Assembly: GCF_015500075.1 (NCBI RefSeq)
Contig: NZ_CP045496.1
Span: 4,102,001-4,166,000 of the forward strand
Reading direction: 5' to 3'
Origin: Mesorhizobium sp. INR15
GTDB taxonomy: Bacteria > Pseudomonadota > Alphaproteobacteria > Rhizobiales > Rhizobiaceae
Length of the DNA: 64,000 nucleotides
Position numbers and translations under genes: made by a program. The stretch's first letter is position 1. Every line of letters starts with the position of its first letter. The notes beneath the pieces were generated by a model, which ran no database searches, had not been told where the DNA came from, and saw only the letters and a program-made list of their open reading frames with translations. Below, piece after piece: positions 1-8,407 of this stretch.

Positions 1-1
1 C

Positions 2-1447
2 AAGCAGCTGTCGGACGACCTTTCCCGCTACGTCGGCAAGCAGGCGCTCGACAAGGGCGTGTTGAAGGTTTCGGTCGAAGGCGATGCCTATAAGATTGCC
101 TTTGATTTCAAGGCGCTGGCCGGGGCGCTGCCGGAGCAGAAGCTGCTGAAATTCGACTTTGCGCCCCTCGCCTTGCTGGTGAAGCCGCGCAGCGATGGGT
201 CCTGGGACGTGTCGATGGATTTTTCGCAAGATGCGTCGTTCGAGTTCAATGGACCTGAGGGGCTGCAGAGCACACAGTTTTCGATCAAGGACGGCAAGGG
301 TGCCGGCGTCTACGACCCCAATCTGGCGGCTTTCACCAGTGCCACCAGTTCGATGGCCGGCATGACCATGGCGTCGAAGGATGCCAAGCAGCATATGAAC
401 GTCACTTCGGGCGCCGGCACCGCGACCGTTGCCGCGACCAAGTCGGCGACCGGTGGCGTCGATTTCACGACGTCGCAGAAAGTGGCGAATTTTGTCGAGG
501 CGATCAATTTCGATGATCCTGAAAGCGGATTGAAATTCCCGGTCACCGTCAAGTCGCCGGAACTGTCAGTGGAGGCCGCGGGCAAGGGCGTGCGGACAAA
601 GCCGTTGCTCGACCTTCTGGCATTCGCCGTGGCCAATGAAGACGAGGCAACGCTGAAGGCCAACCAGGCGCAGCTTAAATCGCTGATGCTTGCGGCATTG
701 CCGGTTTGGGAGCGGATCGATGGAACCTATGGTTTCAAGGATTTCACAGTGGAAAGCCCGGTCGGCAATTTCGGCGCGGCGCAGTTGGGCGTGGCATTCG
801 GCAGCGACGGCGTAGCCCAGAGCGGCACGATCACCTACGGCATCAAGGCATCCGGATTGACTGTGCCGCATCAGCTTTTGCCAAGCTGGAGCGTCGCGCT
901 GTTGCCCACCGATATCGACCTGAATTTCGGCGGCGCCAATATCGATCTCGATACCATGGCGAAGAAGGCGATCGAAGCCTTTGATCTCAATCAGAATCCG
1001 CCTCTGTCCGCTGATTTCGGCGACAAGCTTAAAGCTGACTTCATGGCCAAAAATCCGAAGGTCGTCATCGGCCACAGCACGGTGAAGAACGGCGACATGG
1101 AGATCGCGCTCGAGGGCGAAATGACAATTCCAGGTGAGATGGCCAATGCGAAGCCCGATGCAAATCTCACCGTCGATGTCGCCGGTTTCGACAAGATCGT
1201 TTCGAGTCTTCAGGAGGCGGCCAAGGCAGAGCCGGAAATCGGGCAGTACGTGCCGGTCGCGCTCATGGCCAAGGGATTCGCCAAGACGTTGCCGGATGGC
1301 CGGTTGGAATGGGTCGTCTACACCAAGTCCGACGGTTCGGTGACCGTCAACGGCGTCATGCTGAAGCCAGCCGATCCTGCGGTCGACGACAGCGTCAACG
1401 AAGACGATAGCGGGGAAGGGGCAGAGCCCGACCAGACGACGCCTTAA
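2..1447 (+). CDS. Unrecognised large protein, C-terminal part (5' end outside window)
   Basis: The reading frame is open from base 2 to a TAA at 1445-1447, giving 481 visible residues. A GTG at 59 could be read as a start, but the frame continues upstream without a stop, so I treat the gene as truncated by the window edge. The visible part alternates polar and hydrophobic residues in short stretches (FDFKALAGALPE, LTVDVAGFDKIVSSL), with many Lys/Asp and no transmembrane segment, which suggests a beta-rich extracytoplasmic protein. The last 25 residues are strongly acidic (DDSVNEDDSGEGAEP). The architecture recalls periplasmic YdgA/DUF945- or DUF2125-like proteins, but I cannot assign it to either. 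It converges on the minus-strand HAD-like gene 32 nt downstream. A weak inverted repeat (TCCGGC at 1448 and GCCGGA at 1471) lies between them. Confidence 0.75.
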   Translation, partial: KQLSDDLSRYVGKQALDKGVLKVSVEGDAYKIAFDFKALAGALPEQKLLKFDFAPLALLVKPRSDGSWDVSMDFSQDASFEFNGPEGLQSTQFSIKDGKGAGVYDPNLAAFTSATSSMAGMTMASKDAKQHMNVTSGAGTATVAATKSATGGVDFTTSQKVANFVEAINFDDPESGLKFPVTVKSPELSVEAAGKGVRTKPLLDLLAFAVANEDEATLKANQAQLKSLMLAALPVWERIDGTYGFKDFTVESPVGNFGAAQLGVAFGSDGVAQSGTITYGIKASGLTVPHQLLPSWSVALLPTDIDLNFGGANIDLDTMAKKAIEAFDLNQNPPLSADFGDKLKADFMAKNPKVVIGHSTVKNGDMEIALEGEMTIPGEMANAKPDANLTVDVAGFDKIVSSLQEAAKAEPEIGQYVPVALMAKGFAKTLPDGRLEWVVYTKSDGSVTVNGVMLKPADPAVDDSVNEDDSGEGAEPDQTTP

Positions 1448-1479
1448 TCCGGCGTTCGATCCCGTCCGTTGCCGGAGCG

Positions 1480-2133
1480 CTACAATCCGAGTGCTTTGGA
1501 AATCAGCGGCGCTGCTTCATGCCAGTCCTGCACGACGATGATGTCGTCAGGCACGGGCGGCAGGAAGCCGCGCAGCGAATTGTCCGCCATCAGATGGAAG
1601 AGGTGCGCGTCGGCGACCGAGCCGCGCGCCGATATCAGATTGGGCGGCTGGTCGTCGACGAAGGCGACAGGCCGGCCATTCTTGCCGCGCAGTTTGGCAA
1701 CCGCCGGTCCCTTGGCCATCTCCGTGGTCAAAAGCGGGTAATCCAGCCCTAGCGCGTCGAGATGGGCGCGACGGGCTTCGCGGTGCTTGTGCGGCATTGC
1801 CGTCAGCATGATGATTTCGGCCTGGTTGCCGAGACCCGCCAGCGCTTCCGCCGCGCCGTCGGTGATGCTCTGCCAGTCAGCCTGTCTCTGGAAGAACTCG
1901 TCCAGCAAGGCGGTCACTTCCGCCTGCTCGACCAGACGGCCGCTTGCCTGCTCGGCAATGTTGCCGGTCAGCCGGAATGACGCCATCGTCAGCTCGAAGC
2001 CGCGCGCCTTCAGGAAGTCCGGGAAGGGACGAATGAACTCGAGCACGACATCGTCGACATCAAGCACCAGCAACGGCCGGTCGTCCGCCGCCAGCTCCTC
2101 GATCTGGCGGGCGGTTTCCGGATCATCGCTCAT
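1480..2133 (-). CDS. HAD-superfamily-like hydrolase
   Basis: A 217-residue protein. Near the N-terminus is LVLDVDDVVLEF (Asp25 and Asp27), which fits HAD motif I, DxDx(T/V). LTAMPHK around residue 115 fits motif II (hydrophobic strand then Thr/Ser), and AFVDDQPPN around residue 177 fits motif IV with paired Asp. This order is typical of HAD phosphatases, so a small soluble phosphohydrolase is likely; the substrate is unknown. The start ATG (2131-2133) overlaps the stop of the upstream DUF3572 gene by four bases (ATGA), so the two are probably translationally coupled. The function is inferred from motifs only. Confidence 0.8.
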   Translation of the reverse strand: MSDDPETARQIEELAADDRPLLVLDVDDVVLEFIRPFPDFLKARGFELTMASFRLTGNIAEQASGRLVEQAEVTALLDEFFQRQADWQSITDGAAEALAGLGNQAEIIMLTAMPHKHREARRAHLDALGLDYPLLTTEMAKGPAVAKLRGKNGRPVAFVDDQPPNLISARGSVADAHLFHLMADNSLRGFLPPVPDDIIVVQDWHEAAPLISKALGL

Positions 2134-2429
2134 ATCGAATGCTCATGGTTGTCGTCGCCCAGCGGCAGGGCCCGCAAGGCTTTGCCGACGGCTGCGGGCG
2201 GCGTGCCGGTTTCCTCGGCAAAACGCATCAGGGTCGGTTCGTGGGCGAGAATGAATTGCAGGACGCCGGCGAGAAAACCGGGCTCGCCGGCGGCAAGGCG
2301 GATCGAATGGGCCTCGATGCCGGTAATGGCCAGGAAGCGCGGCAGCAGTTCCGGGTCGGATGCGACGAAGCCCAATGCCTTGACGGCAATGGTTTCCGCT
2401 TCCTCGCGCATTGACGCTGCGTTTGCCAT
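2130..2429 (-). CDS. DUF3572 family protein
   Basis: A 99-residue protein starting MANAASMREEAETIAV. It is mostly helical and contains the pattern ALGFVASDPELLPRFLAITG, which I recognise from the small alphaproteobacterial DUF3572 family; no biochemical role is known to me. A longer frame extends upstream to 2576, but the ATG at 2427-2429 is preferred because GAAGGTAG sits just upstream as a ribosome binding site and the extension would read through the hairpins at 2472-2538. It is co-transcribed with the HAD-like gene (ATGA overlap) and diverges from divK. Confidence 0.8.
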   Translation of the reverse strand: MANAASMREEAETIAVKALGFVASDPELLPRFLAITGIEAHSIRLAAGEPGFLAGVLQFILAHEPTLMRFAEETGTPPAAVGKALRALPLGDDNHEHSI

Positions 2430-2471
2430 CACTACCTTCAGTGTGTGGAATGAGTCTCTTTCCGCAGTAAT

Positions 2472-2552
2472 CGCAAGCGGCGCTTGCGGCAAGCCATTCC
2501 AGCGCCGCGCGTCCTTTTGGACGCGCAAGGGGCGCTGGGTTATTTTGATTTT
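2472..2552 (+). other. Two stacked hairpins followed by a T-rich run, upstream of divK
   Basis: Seen directly: a perfect 7-bp stem, CGCAAGC (2472-2478) with GCTTGCG (2482-2488). Then comes a compound hairpin with outer arms CCAGCGCC (2499-2506) and GGCGCTGG (2531-2538), inner arms GCGCGTCC (2507-2514) and GGACGCGC (2519-2526), a TTTT loop and an AAGG bulge. The T-rich stretch GTTATTTTGATTTTT follows. Read rightward this resembles the 3' end of a small RNA or an attenuator ahead of divK. It could instead be a dispersed palindromic repeat. Confidence 0.5.
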
Positions 2553-2708
2553 TGCGGTGTCCGAGGTGGAATCCAAACAGCTCTTTTCCCGCCTCGGGTT
2601 TCCGTTTCGTCAATCATATTGCCGTAAAGTGAAGCAGGGTTTGGTGCGTTCCGACAAGGGCGCATGACGTTTGCCTTCGAGCGGAAGTACGGCCGGGACG
2701 GGATATTG

Positions 2709-3080
2709 ATGCCTAAGAAGGTCATGATCGTCGAGGACAATGAGCTCAACATGAAGCTCTTTCGGGACCTCATCGAAGCAAGCGGCTACGAGACGGTGCG
2801 CACACGCAACGGCCTTGAAGCGCTCGATCTGGCGCGCAAGCACCGGCCGGATCTTATTTTGATGGACATTCAACTGCCCGAGGTGTCGGGGCTGGAAGTG
2901 ACCAAGTGGCTGAAGGAAGATGACGACCTGCACGTCATTCCGGTCATTGCCGTCACCGCGTTTGCCATGAAGGGCGATGAGGAACGCATCCGCCAGGGTG
3001 GCTGCGAGGCGTATATTTCCAAGCCGATCTCGGTGCCGCGTTTCATCGAAACCATCAAATCCTATCTGGGCGATGCATGA
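2709..3080 (+). CDS. divK: Single-domain response regulator DivK
   Basis: A 123-residue protein consisting only of a receiver domain. It has the acidic pair Glu9-Asp10 (MIVEDNE), the phosphoacceptor Asp53 (LILMDIQLPEVSG), Thr in VTAF and Lys in YISKPIS. Length and residue numbering match Caulobacter DivK. In the alphaproteobacterial cell-cycle circuit DivK is phosphorylated by DivJ/PleC-type kinases and controls the CckA-CtrA pathway through DivL. The ATG at 2709 is chosen over the upstream frame because MPKKVMIVEDN is the normal family start and GGGACGGGA precedes it. pleD follows after 33 nt, as in other Rhizobiales and Caulobacter. Confidence 0.93.
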   Translation: MPKKVMIVEDNELNMKLFRDLIEASGYETVRTRNGLEALDLARKHRPDLILMDIQLPEVSGLEVTKWLKEDDDLHVIPVIAVTAFAMKGDEERIRQGGCEAYISKPISVPRFIETIKSYLGDA

Positions 3081-3113
3081 TGCGCCCATTCAGCCAAGCC
3101 GGAGCCTTATGAA

Positions 3114-4487
3114 ATGACCGCGCGGATCCTCGTCGTCGACGACATCCCTGCCAATGTGAGGCTGCTGGAGGTTCGGCTGCTGGCCGAGTACTTCGAGGTG
3201 CTGACCGCCACCAACGGGCCGGACGCGATCGAGACCTGCGAGAACGGCAAGGTCGACGTCGTGTTGCTCGATGTGATGATGCCCGATATGGACGGGTTCG
3301 AAGTCTGCCGCAGGCTGAAGAGCGATCCGGCTACGGCGCATATCCCCGTGGTGATGATCACCGCGCTCGACCAGGTGTCGGACCGCGTGCGCGGCTTGCA
3401 AGCCGGCGCTGACGATTTCCTGACCAAGCCGGTCAATGACCTGCAATTGATGACGCGCGTCAAAAGCCTGGTCAGGCTCAAGTCGCTGACCGACGAGTTG
3501 CGGTTGCGCGCTTCGACCACACGCAACATCGGCATCGAAGAGTTGCTTAGCCGCAATTTCACCTCGGAAGACACTACGCCGAAGGTGCTTTTGATCGACG
3601 AGCGCAAATCGTCCATCGAACGTGTCCAGAAGATGCTGCGTGGCAGCGCCGATCTCGACGTTCCCAGCGATCCGCATTCCGGCTTCTTCCAGGCCGCCGA
3701 AGTGCCTTACGAATGCGTGATGATCTCGACGGCCTTCGCCGATTTCGACCCGCTGCGGCTCTGCTCGCAACTGCGCTCGCTCGATCGCACGCGCTTCCTG
3801 CCAATCATCCTTCTGGCGGAGGAGGGCGAGGAGGAACGCATCATTCGCGGCCTTGAGCTCGGCATCAACGACTACCTGATGCGGCCGATCGACCAGCAGG
3901 AACTGACGGCGCGGCTGCGAACCCAGGTGCGCCGCAAGCGCTACAACGACCAATTGCGCGCCAGCGTTACCCAGACCATCGAAATGGCGGTGACGGATGG
4001 CCTGACAGGCCTGCACAACCGCCGTTACCTGGATAGCCATCTGCAGACGCTGTTCGATCGCGCCGTGGCGCGGCGGCGGCCCCTGTCTGTGATGATCACC
4101 GACCTCGACCGCTTCAAGTCGATCAACGATGCGCACGGCCATGATGGCGGTGACGAGGTTCTGCGCGAGTTCGCCCGGCGGCTGCGCAAGAATGTGCGCG
4201 GCATCGACCTTGCCTGCCGTTTTGGTGGCGAGGAGTTCGTCGTGGTGATGCCGGATACGGATGGAATGGTGGCCGAGAAGGTCGCCGAGCGCATTCGCGC
4301 CGAAATCGCCCAGCTGCCCTTTGCCATTGGCCATGACGGCAAGACGATCGAGGTGACCGTCAGTGTCGGCGTGTCGTCGGTGCTGAAGGGCGTGGACAGC
4401 GTAGCGGCTTTGATGAAGCGTGCCGACCTCGCGCTTTATGAAGCCAAGAGCGGTGGCCGCAACCGCGTCGTCGCCAAGGCCGCGTGA
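3114..4487 (+). CDS. pleD: Response regulator diguanylate cyclase PleD
   Basis: A 457-residue protein with the PleD layout: a receiver domain (about 1-120) with Asp9/Asp10 and phosphoacceptor Asp53, a degenerate adaptor receiver domain (about 155-270) that lacks a clear phosphoacceptor, and a GGDEF domain (about 290-455). The active-site loop is GGEEF at 371-375. An allosteric product-inhibition site RxxD (Arg362-Asp365) lies at the expected distance. The enzyme makes c-di-GMP from two GTP upon phosphorylation-driven dimerisation and acts at the developing pole. The start is supported by GGAG about 10 nt upstream and by the position of Asp53. It forms an operon with divK. Confidence 0.95.
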   Translation: MTARILVVDDIPANVRLLEVRLLAEYFEVLTATNGPDAIETCENGKVDVVLLDVMMPDMDGFEVCRRLKSDPATAHIPVVMITALDQVSDRVRGLQAGADDFLTKPVNDLQLMTRVKSLVRLKSLTDELRLRASTTRNIGIEELLSRNFTSEDTTPKVLLIDERKSSIERVQKMLRGSADLDVPSDPHSGFFQAAEVPYECVMISTAFADFDPLRLCSQLRSLDRTRFLPIILLAEEGEEERIIRGLELGINDYLMRPIDQQELTARLRTQVRRKRYNDQLRASVTQTIEMAVTDGLTGLHNRRYLDSHLQTLFDRAVARRRPLSVMITDLDRFKSINDAHGHDGGDEVLREFARRLRKNVRGIDLACRFGGEEFVVVMPDTDGMVAEKVAERIRAEIAQLPFAIGHDGKTIEVTVSVGVSSVLKGVDSVAALMKRADLALYEAKSGGRNRVVAKAA

Positions 4488-5010
4488 CGGCTCAGCGCGG
4501 ATTATCCAGTCAACCCGACAGGGTTACCCATTTACCTTAATCCAAGCGATTCGCGAGGCTTGGTTAAGAAACGGTTGATTTTCATAAGCTCTTGCGCAAA
4601 TGTGCTGGCCATAGACCAAGACGAAGCCGGCACGAGGGTAGACGCCGGCGCGATCCTAAGAATACCCCATGATGCTCAGGTCCGCCGCATCTCCTGGGTC
4701 CGTGGGGTCGGCCGGCCGGCGCTGGCACATAGTGGCCTCCTCGTACCGCTGCCAACCGCCGACCGGCCCCCTTTTCTTCCAGATCAGACATCAGGACTCC
4801 GTGCCAAGAGCTGGAGAGTCTTCAATTTTCCATGCCGAAAGCAATGCCTGCGGGCCACGGCATGCGCCTCCTGACGCCAATTCCGAGTAACCGTCGATTG
4901 CTTCGTGGCCCGCTACGTCCAGCGGTCGCGCCGATATCAACTGACAGCAATTGACATGCCTTGCCTTGTGTGTAGAAATTGGTTGGACCATTGGACCACT
5001 TGGAGGTGAT
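4488..5010 (+). other. Gene-free interval between pleD and the GntR operon
   Basis: There is no convincing coding sequence in these 523 bases; the short frames present have no family-like composition or ribosome binding site. Two things are visible: an inverted repeat CTTAATCCAAGC (4536-4547) with GCTTGGTTAAG (4558-4568), probably the end of the divK-pleD transcript although it lacks a T run, and the promoter/operator of the GntR gene at the right end. Confidence 0.6.
4951..4992 (+). promoter_or_regulatory. Promoter and probable autoregulatory operator of the GntR operon
   Basis: A perfect -35 box TTGACA (4951-4956) is followed after 16 bases by TAGAAA (4973-4978). Immediately downstream lies TGGTTGGACCA (4980-4990), a palindrome of the TGGTnnnACCA type bound by FadR/FCD-type GntR regulators. 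A further TTGGACCA (4991-4998) directly repeats 4983-4990. An operator over the expected transcription start would let the regulator repress itself and the operon. The assignment of the binding protein is inferred. Confidence 0.6.
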
Positions 5011-5745
5011 GTGGACCAGAACAGCCTGCCACCCATTCAGACGACGGCGCGCGACGACGCCGTGCTGAAGGCGTTGGTGGGCTTTGTCCGTGCCGAAGCC
5101 CTGCAGCCCGGCGAAAGGCTTCCGACCGAACGCATTCTCGCCGAACGGCTGAAAGTCAGCCGCAATACGGTGCGCGAGGCGTTGACACGCTGGGAAGGGC
5201 TCGGCCTCGTCGAACGGCGGCAAGGCAGCGGGACGTATCTCCGGGCAGCCGTCTCGCACGATATGCTCCACATGCCGCTGACGCTGGCGGGCGGCAATGA
5301 TTTCACCAGCCTGATGCAGACACTGGAAATCCGCCGCGCGCTGGAGGCGGAGGCTGCAGCGCTTTGCGCCGAGCGCGCCAGCCAGGCCGACATCGCCGAG
5401 ATCGCCCGCAAGCTCGACATCATGGAGCAGGCGTTTCGCACGCGTGAGGGCATGTCGTCGGAAGAAGACTGGGAGTTCCACCAGGCGATCTACCGAGTCT
5501 CCGGCAATCCGCTGTTCGAGCAGATCATCGCCGCCATGCACGAGCTGTTCCATCGCTTCTGGGAACACCCGCTCGGCGTGCGCGACTTTGGCCATGCCAG
5601 CTTTCCCTATCACCGCACCATCTACGAATGCATCGCCGCACGCGACCCCGAGGGCGCCCGCCGTGAGGCGCTCAAGCTTATCGCGACCGTCGAGGACGAT
5701 TTGAAGCGCGGCGCGGCCAAACTCAAACTTTCGAGCCAAAAATGA
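5011..5745 (+). CDS. GntR-family transcriptional regulator, FCD (FadR) subfamily
   Basis: A 244-residue regulator. The N-terminal winged helix-turn-helix (about residues 12-75) has the GntR signature LPTERILAERLKVSRNTVREAL followed by the wing RRQGSGTYL, broken here as LPTERILAERLKV and SRNTVREAL. The C-terminal FCD ligand domain (about 95-225) has EIRRALE, the metal-site-type histidines in FHQAIY, and HRTIYECI. The GTG at 5011 is taken as start because GGAGGTGAT sits directly upstream; an earlier TTG at 4951 is the promoter -35 box. It overlaps the PLP enzyme gene by four bases and heads the operon, so it probably senses the imported compound or a breakdown product. The ligand is unknown. 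Confidence 0.88.
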   Translation: MDQNSLPPIQTTARDDAVLKALVGFVRAEALQPGERLPTERILAERLKVSRNTVREALTRWEGLGLVERRQGSGTYLRAAVSHDMLHMPLTLAGGNDFTSLMQTLEIRRALEAEAAALCAERASQADIAEIARKLDIMEQAFRTREGMSSEEDWEFHQAIYRVSGNPLFEQIIAAMHELFHRFWEHPLGVRDFGHASFPYHRTIYECIAARDPEGARREALKLIATVEDDLKRGAAKLKLSSQK

Positions 5746-6929
5746 ACGAGCATCCAGCCGGTTTCGATCAGGACTATCTCGCCGAAGCAGCAACGCTGCT
5801 GGCACATGACGAGCCATTTCCGGGTGGCGCGGTGGTGCCGCCGATCTACCAGACCTCGCTGTTCACCTTCGCCAACTACGCCGAGATGGCCGACACGTTC
5901 GCCGGCAAAAGAAAGCAACCGATCTATTCGCGCGGTGACAATCCGACGGTGATGGAGTTCGAGGCGCGCGTCGCGGCGCTCGAGGGGGCACAAGCCGCAC
6001 GTGGTTTCTCCAGCGGCATGGCGGCGATCAGCGCTACGGTACTCGCCTTCGTCGGCGCCGGCGAGCGCATCGTCGCGGTGCGCAACTGTTATGGCGACGC
6101 ATACCGGCTTTTCGAACGGTTGTTGCCTCGGCTTAACATCAAGGTCGACTATGTCGACGGGTCAGATCCCGATGCGGTTGCCGCGGCGCTGCCCGGCGCC
6201 AAGCTGCTTTACCTGGAAAGCCCGACATCGATGATGTTCGAGTTGCAGGATCTTTCGGCGCTGACCCGGCTGGCGAAAGAGCAAGGCATCGTCACCACCA
6301 TCGACAATTCCTGGGCGACGCCGGTGTTCCAGAAGCCGATCCTGCACGGTGTCGATCTGGTGCTGCATTCGGCGTCAAAATATCTTGGCGGCCACAGCGA
6401 TACTGTCGCCGGCGTGGTGGCAGGCTCAGCTGCCCATATCAAGCAAATCAACGAGCAGACCTACTCCTATCTCGGCGGCAAGCTGTCGCCGTTCGAGGCG
6501 TGGCTTTTGCTGCGCGGCCTGCGCACGCTGCCGTTGCGGCTGCCGCACCATATGAAGAGCGGCCTTACCATCGCCGAGCGGCTCAAGGCGCATGGCAATG
6601 TCGAGCGCGTCAACCATCCCGTCTATTCAAACCACCCGGGCAAGGCGACGCTGGCAGGCTATGCCGGCCTGTTCTCTTTCGAAGTGACGGACGATATCGA
6701 CATCCCCGTTTTCGTCGATGCGCTGAAATTTTTCCGCATCGGCGTCAGCTGGGGCGGGCATGAGAGCCTCGTTGTGCCGGCCAAGGCGTCGCTGGAACAG
6801 ACGCCGGGACTGAATTCGATGGCGCGCTTCGGCGTCAGCCCCCGAACCATCCGCTTCAATGTCGGATTGGAGAATGTCGAGGACCTTTGGGCGGATGTCG
6901 CCCAAGCCCTCGAAAAAGCCAGAAAATAA
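5742..6929 (+). CDS. PLP-dependent transsulfuration-family enzyme (Cys/Met metabolism)
   Basis: A 395-residue enzyme of the cystathionine gamma-synthase/gamma-lyase fold. Family landmarks are all present: YSR (62-64), phosphate-binding SSGMAA (90-95), the cofactor-stacking Tyr in RNCYGDAYRLF (Tyr117), Asp188 in TIDNSWATP, and the Schiff-base Lys213 in HSASKYLGGHSD. Such enzymes cleave or replace groups at the beta or gamma carbon of amino acids such as cystathionine, methionine or O-acylhomoserine. The substrate cannot be read from sequence. NCYG instead of the usual D(D)xYG, and ESPTSMM instead of ESPTNP, suggest a divergent subgroup. It is coupled by ATGA to the regulator and sits before a CUT1-type importer, which suggests a catabolic rather than biosynthetic role. 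Confidence 0.85.
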   Translation: MNEHPAGFDQDYLAEAATLLAHDEPFPGGAVVPPIYQTSLFTFANYAEMADTFAGKRKQPIYSRGDNPTVMEFEARVAALEGAQAARGFSSGMAAISATVLAFVGAGERIVAVRNCYGDAYRLFERLLPRLNIKVDYVDGSDPDAVAAALPGAKLLYLESPTSMMFELQDLSALTRLAKEQGIVTTIDNSWATPVFQKPILHGVDLVLHSASKYLGGHSDTVAGVVAGSAAHIKQINEQTYSYLGGKLSPFEAWLLLRGLRTLPLRLPHHMKSGLTIAERLKAHGNVERVNHPVYSNHPGKATLAGYAGLFSFEVTDDIDIPVFVDALKFFRIGVSWGGHESLVVPAKASLEQTPGLNSMARFGVSPRTIRFNVGLENVEDLWADVAQALEKARK

Positions 6930-6958
6930 CAAGCGGGTTCAAAATGGGAGTCTTGAAC

Positions 6959-8236
6959 ATGAAAAAACTGACCGTCATGCTTGCCACCGTTGCGGGGCTG
7001 GCGATTTCAGCCGGAGGCGCATTGGCTGACTCGACCCTCAAGATGGTCGAAGTCATCACCAGTCCGCCACGCACCGAATTCCTGAAGAAGCAGATCGCCG
7101 AGTTCGAAGCCGCCAATCCCGGCGTCAAGGTGGAACTGATCTCGCTGCCCTGGGGGCAAGCCTTCGAAAAATTCCTCACCATGGTGCAGGCCGGCGATAC
7201 GCCTGATGTGGTCGAGATGCCGGAACGCTGGATGGGCCTCTATGCCAACAATGCCCAGCTTGAGGATCTCGGCCCCTACATGGCCAAGTGGGACGATGCC
7301 AAGACGCTGGGCGACCGCGCCAAGCAGTTCGGCTCCACTGTCAACAACACGCAGTTCATGATCCCCTACGGCTACTATGTGAACGCGCTGTTCTGGAACA
7401 AGAAGCTGTTCAAGGAAGCCGGTCTCGACGGCCCGCCGGCAACGCTTGACGACTTCATTGCGGATTCCAAGAAGATCTCGGCCTTGCCGGGCAAATACGG
7501 CTACTGCCTGCGCGGTGGCCCGGGTGCCTTCAATGGCATGCACATGTTCATGAACATCGCCGCCGGCAAGGGTGGCTATTTCAACGAAGACGGCACCTCG
7601 ACCATCAACGACGAAGACTCGGTCAAGGGCCTGCAGATGCTGGCCGACATGTACAAGGATGGCCTGGCGCCGAAGGATGCGGTGAGCTGGGGCTTCAATG
7701 AAACCGTCACCGGCTTCTATTCGGGCACCTGCGCCATGCTCAACCAGGATCCGGACGCGCTGCTTGGCATCGCCGACAAGATGAGCGCTGACGACTTCGC
7801 CGTGGCGCCGATGCCGGTCGGGCCGAGCGGCAAATCCTACCCGACGCTCGGCTATGCCGGCTGGGCGATGTTCGCCAACTCGCAGCACAAGGACGATGCC
7901 TGGAAGCTGATGGCGACCCTCTTGTCGCCGAAGGACAATCTGGAATGGGCCAAGGAAGTCGGCGTCGTTCCGATCCACAAAGGCGCGGACCAGGACGCCC
8001 ATTTCAAGACCGACCAGTTCAAAGGCTGGTTCACGGAACTGAGCGACAGCTCCAAATATGAAATGGTGACGCCGCCGACGCATCTGGAAAACCTCGGCAA
8101 CTTCGTCGACCAGGTGGCGATCAAGAACTTCCAGGAAGTGCTGCTCGGCCAGAAGACGGCCAAGGAAGCGGCCGATCAGTGGGCTGCTTTCCTGACCAAG
8201 GAACAACAGGACTGGCTGGCAAAAAACAAGAAATAG
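6959..8236 (+). CDS. ABC transporter periplasmic solute-binding protein, family 1 (CUT1 type)
   Basis: A 425-residue precursor. The start ATG at 6959 follows GGGAG at the right distance and opens a typical Sec signal peptide (MKKLTVMLATVAGLAISAGGALA, seen as MKKLTVMLATV then AGLAISAGGALA) cleaved before Asp24. The mature part has the MalE/UgpB-like core: FEAANPGVKVELISLPWG, TPDVVEMPERW, and the hinge region LGYAGWAMFANS. Family 1 binding proteins usually carry sugars, oligosaccharides or glycerol phosphate. It is the most abundant component of such importers, and an intercistronic hairpin follows (8287-8331). Substrate unknown. Confidence 0.9.
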   Translation: MKKLTVMLATVAGLAISAGGALADSTLKMVEVITSPPRTEFLKKQIAEFEAANPGVKVELISLPWGQAFEKFLTMVQAGDTPDVVEMPERWMGLYANNAQLEDLGPYMAKWDDAKTLGDRAKQFGSTVNNTQFMIPYGYYVNALFWNKKLFKEAGLDGPPATLDDFIADSKKISALPGKYGYCLRGGPGAFNGMHMFMNIAAGKGGYFNEDGTSTINDEDSVKGLQMLADMYKDGLAPKDAVSWGFNETVTGFYSGTCAMLNQDPDALLGIADKMSADDFAVAPMPVGPSGKSYPTLGYAGWAMFANSQHKDDAWKLMATLLSPKDNLEWAKEVGVVPIHKGADQDAHFKTDQFKGWFTELSDSSKYEMVTPPTHLENLGNFVDQVAIKNFQEVLLGQKTAKEAADQWAAFLTKEQQDWLAKNKK

Positions 8237-8286
8237 CACAGTGCTTTCGGCCGTCAGCGAGAGATCGCCGGCGGTCCGACAGGGAA

Positions 8287-8331
8287 GGGTGGGGGCAGCA
8301 GTCTCAGGCATCATGCTGCCCTCATCCACCC
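8287..8331 (+). other. Intercistronic hairpin between binding-protein and permease genes
   Basis: Arms GGGTGG (8287-8292) plus GGGCAGCA (8293-8300) pair with TGCTGCCC (8314-8321) and CCACCC (8326-8331), with a 13-nt loop and a TCAT bulge. There is no T run, so it is unlikely to be a full terminator. By analogy with malE-malF spacers, it may protect the upstream binding-protein mRNA from 3' decay and so raise its level relative to the permeases. Confidence 0.5.
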
Positions 8332-8407
8332 TCTGCATCTCCGTTGCCTTGAAGGGCGGAGACCCGTCATCAATCCCGAAGGTTCCAAGGAGCTGGTCCA
8401 GTAGCCA

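Noticed and set aside
1448..1476. Terminator between the first gene and the HAD-like gene
   Set aside because: Only six base pairs with a 17-base loop and no T run.
4582..4791. Small minus-strand ORF in the pleD-GntR gap
   Set aside because: No ribosome binding site, Arg/Gly/Pro-rich composition, and no family resemblance.
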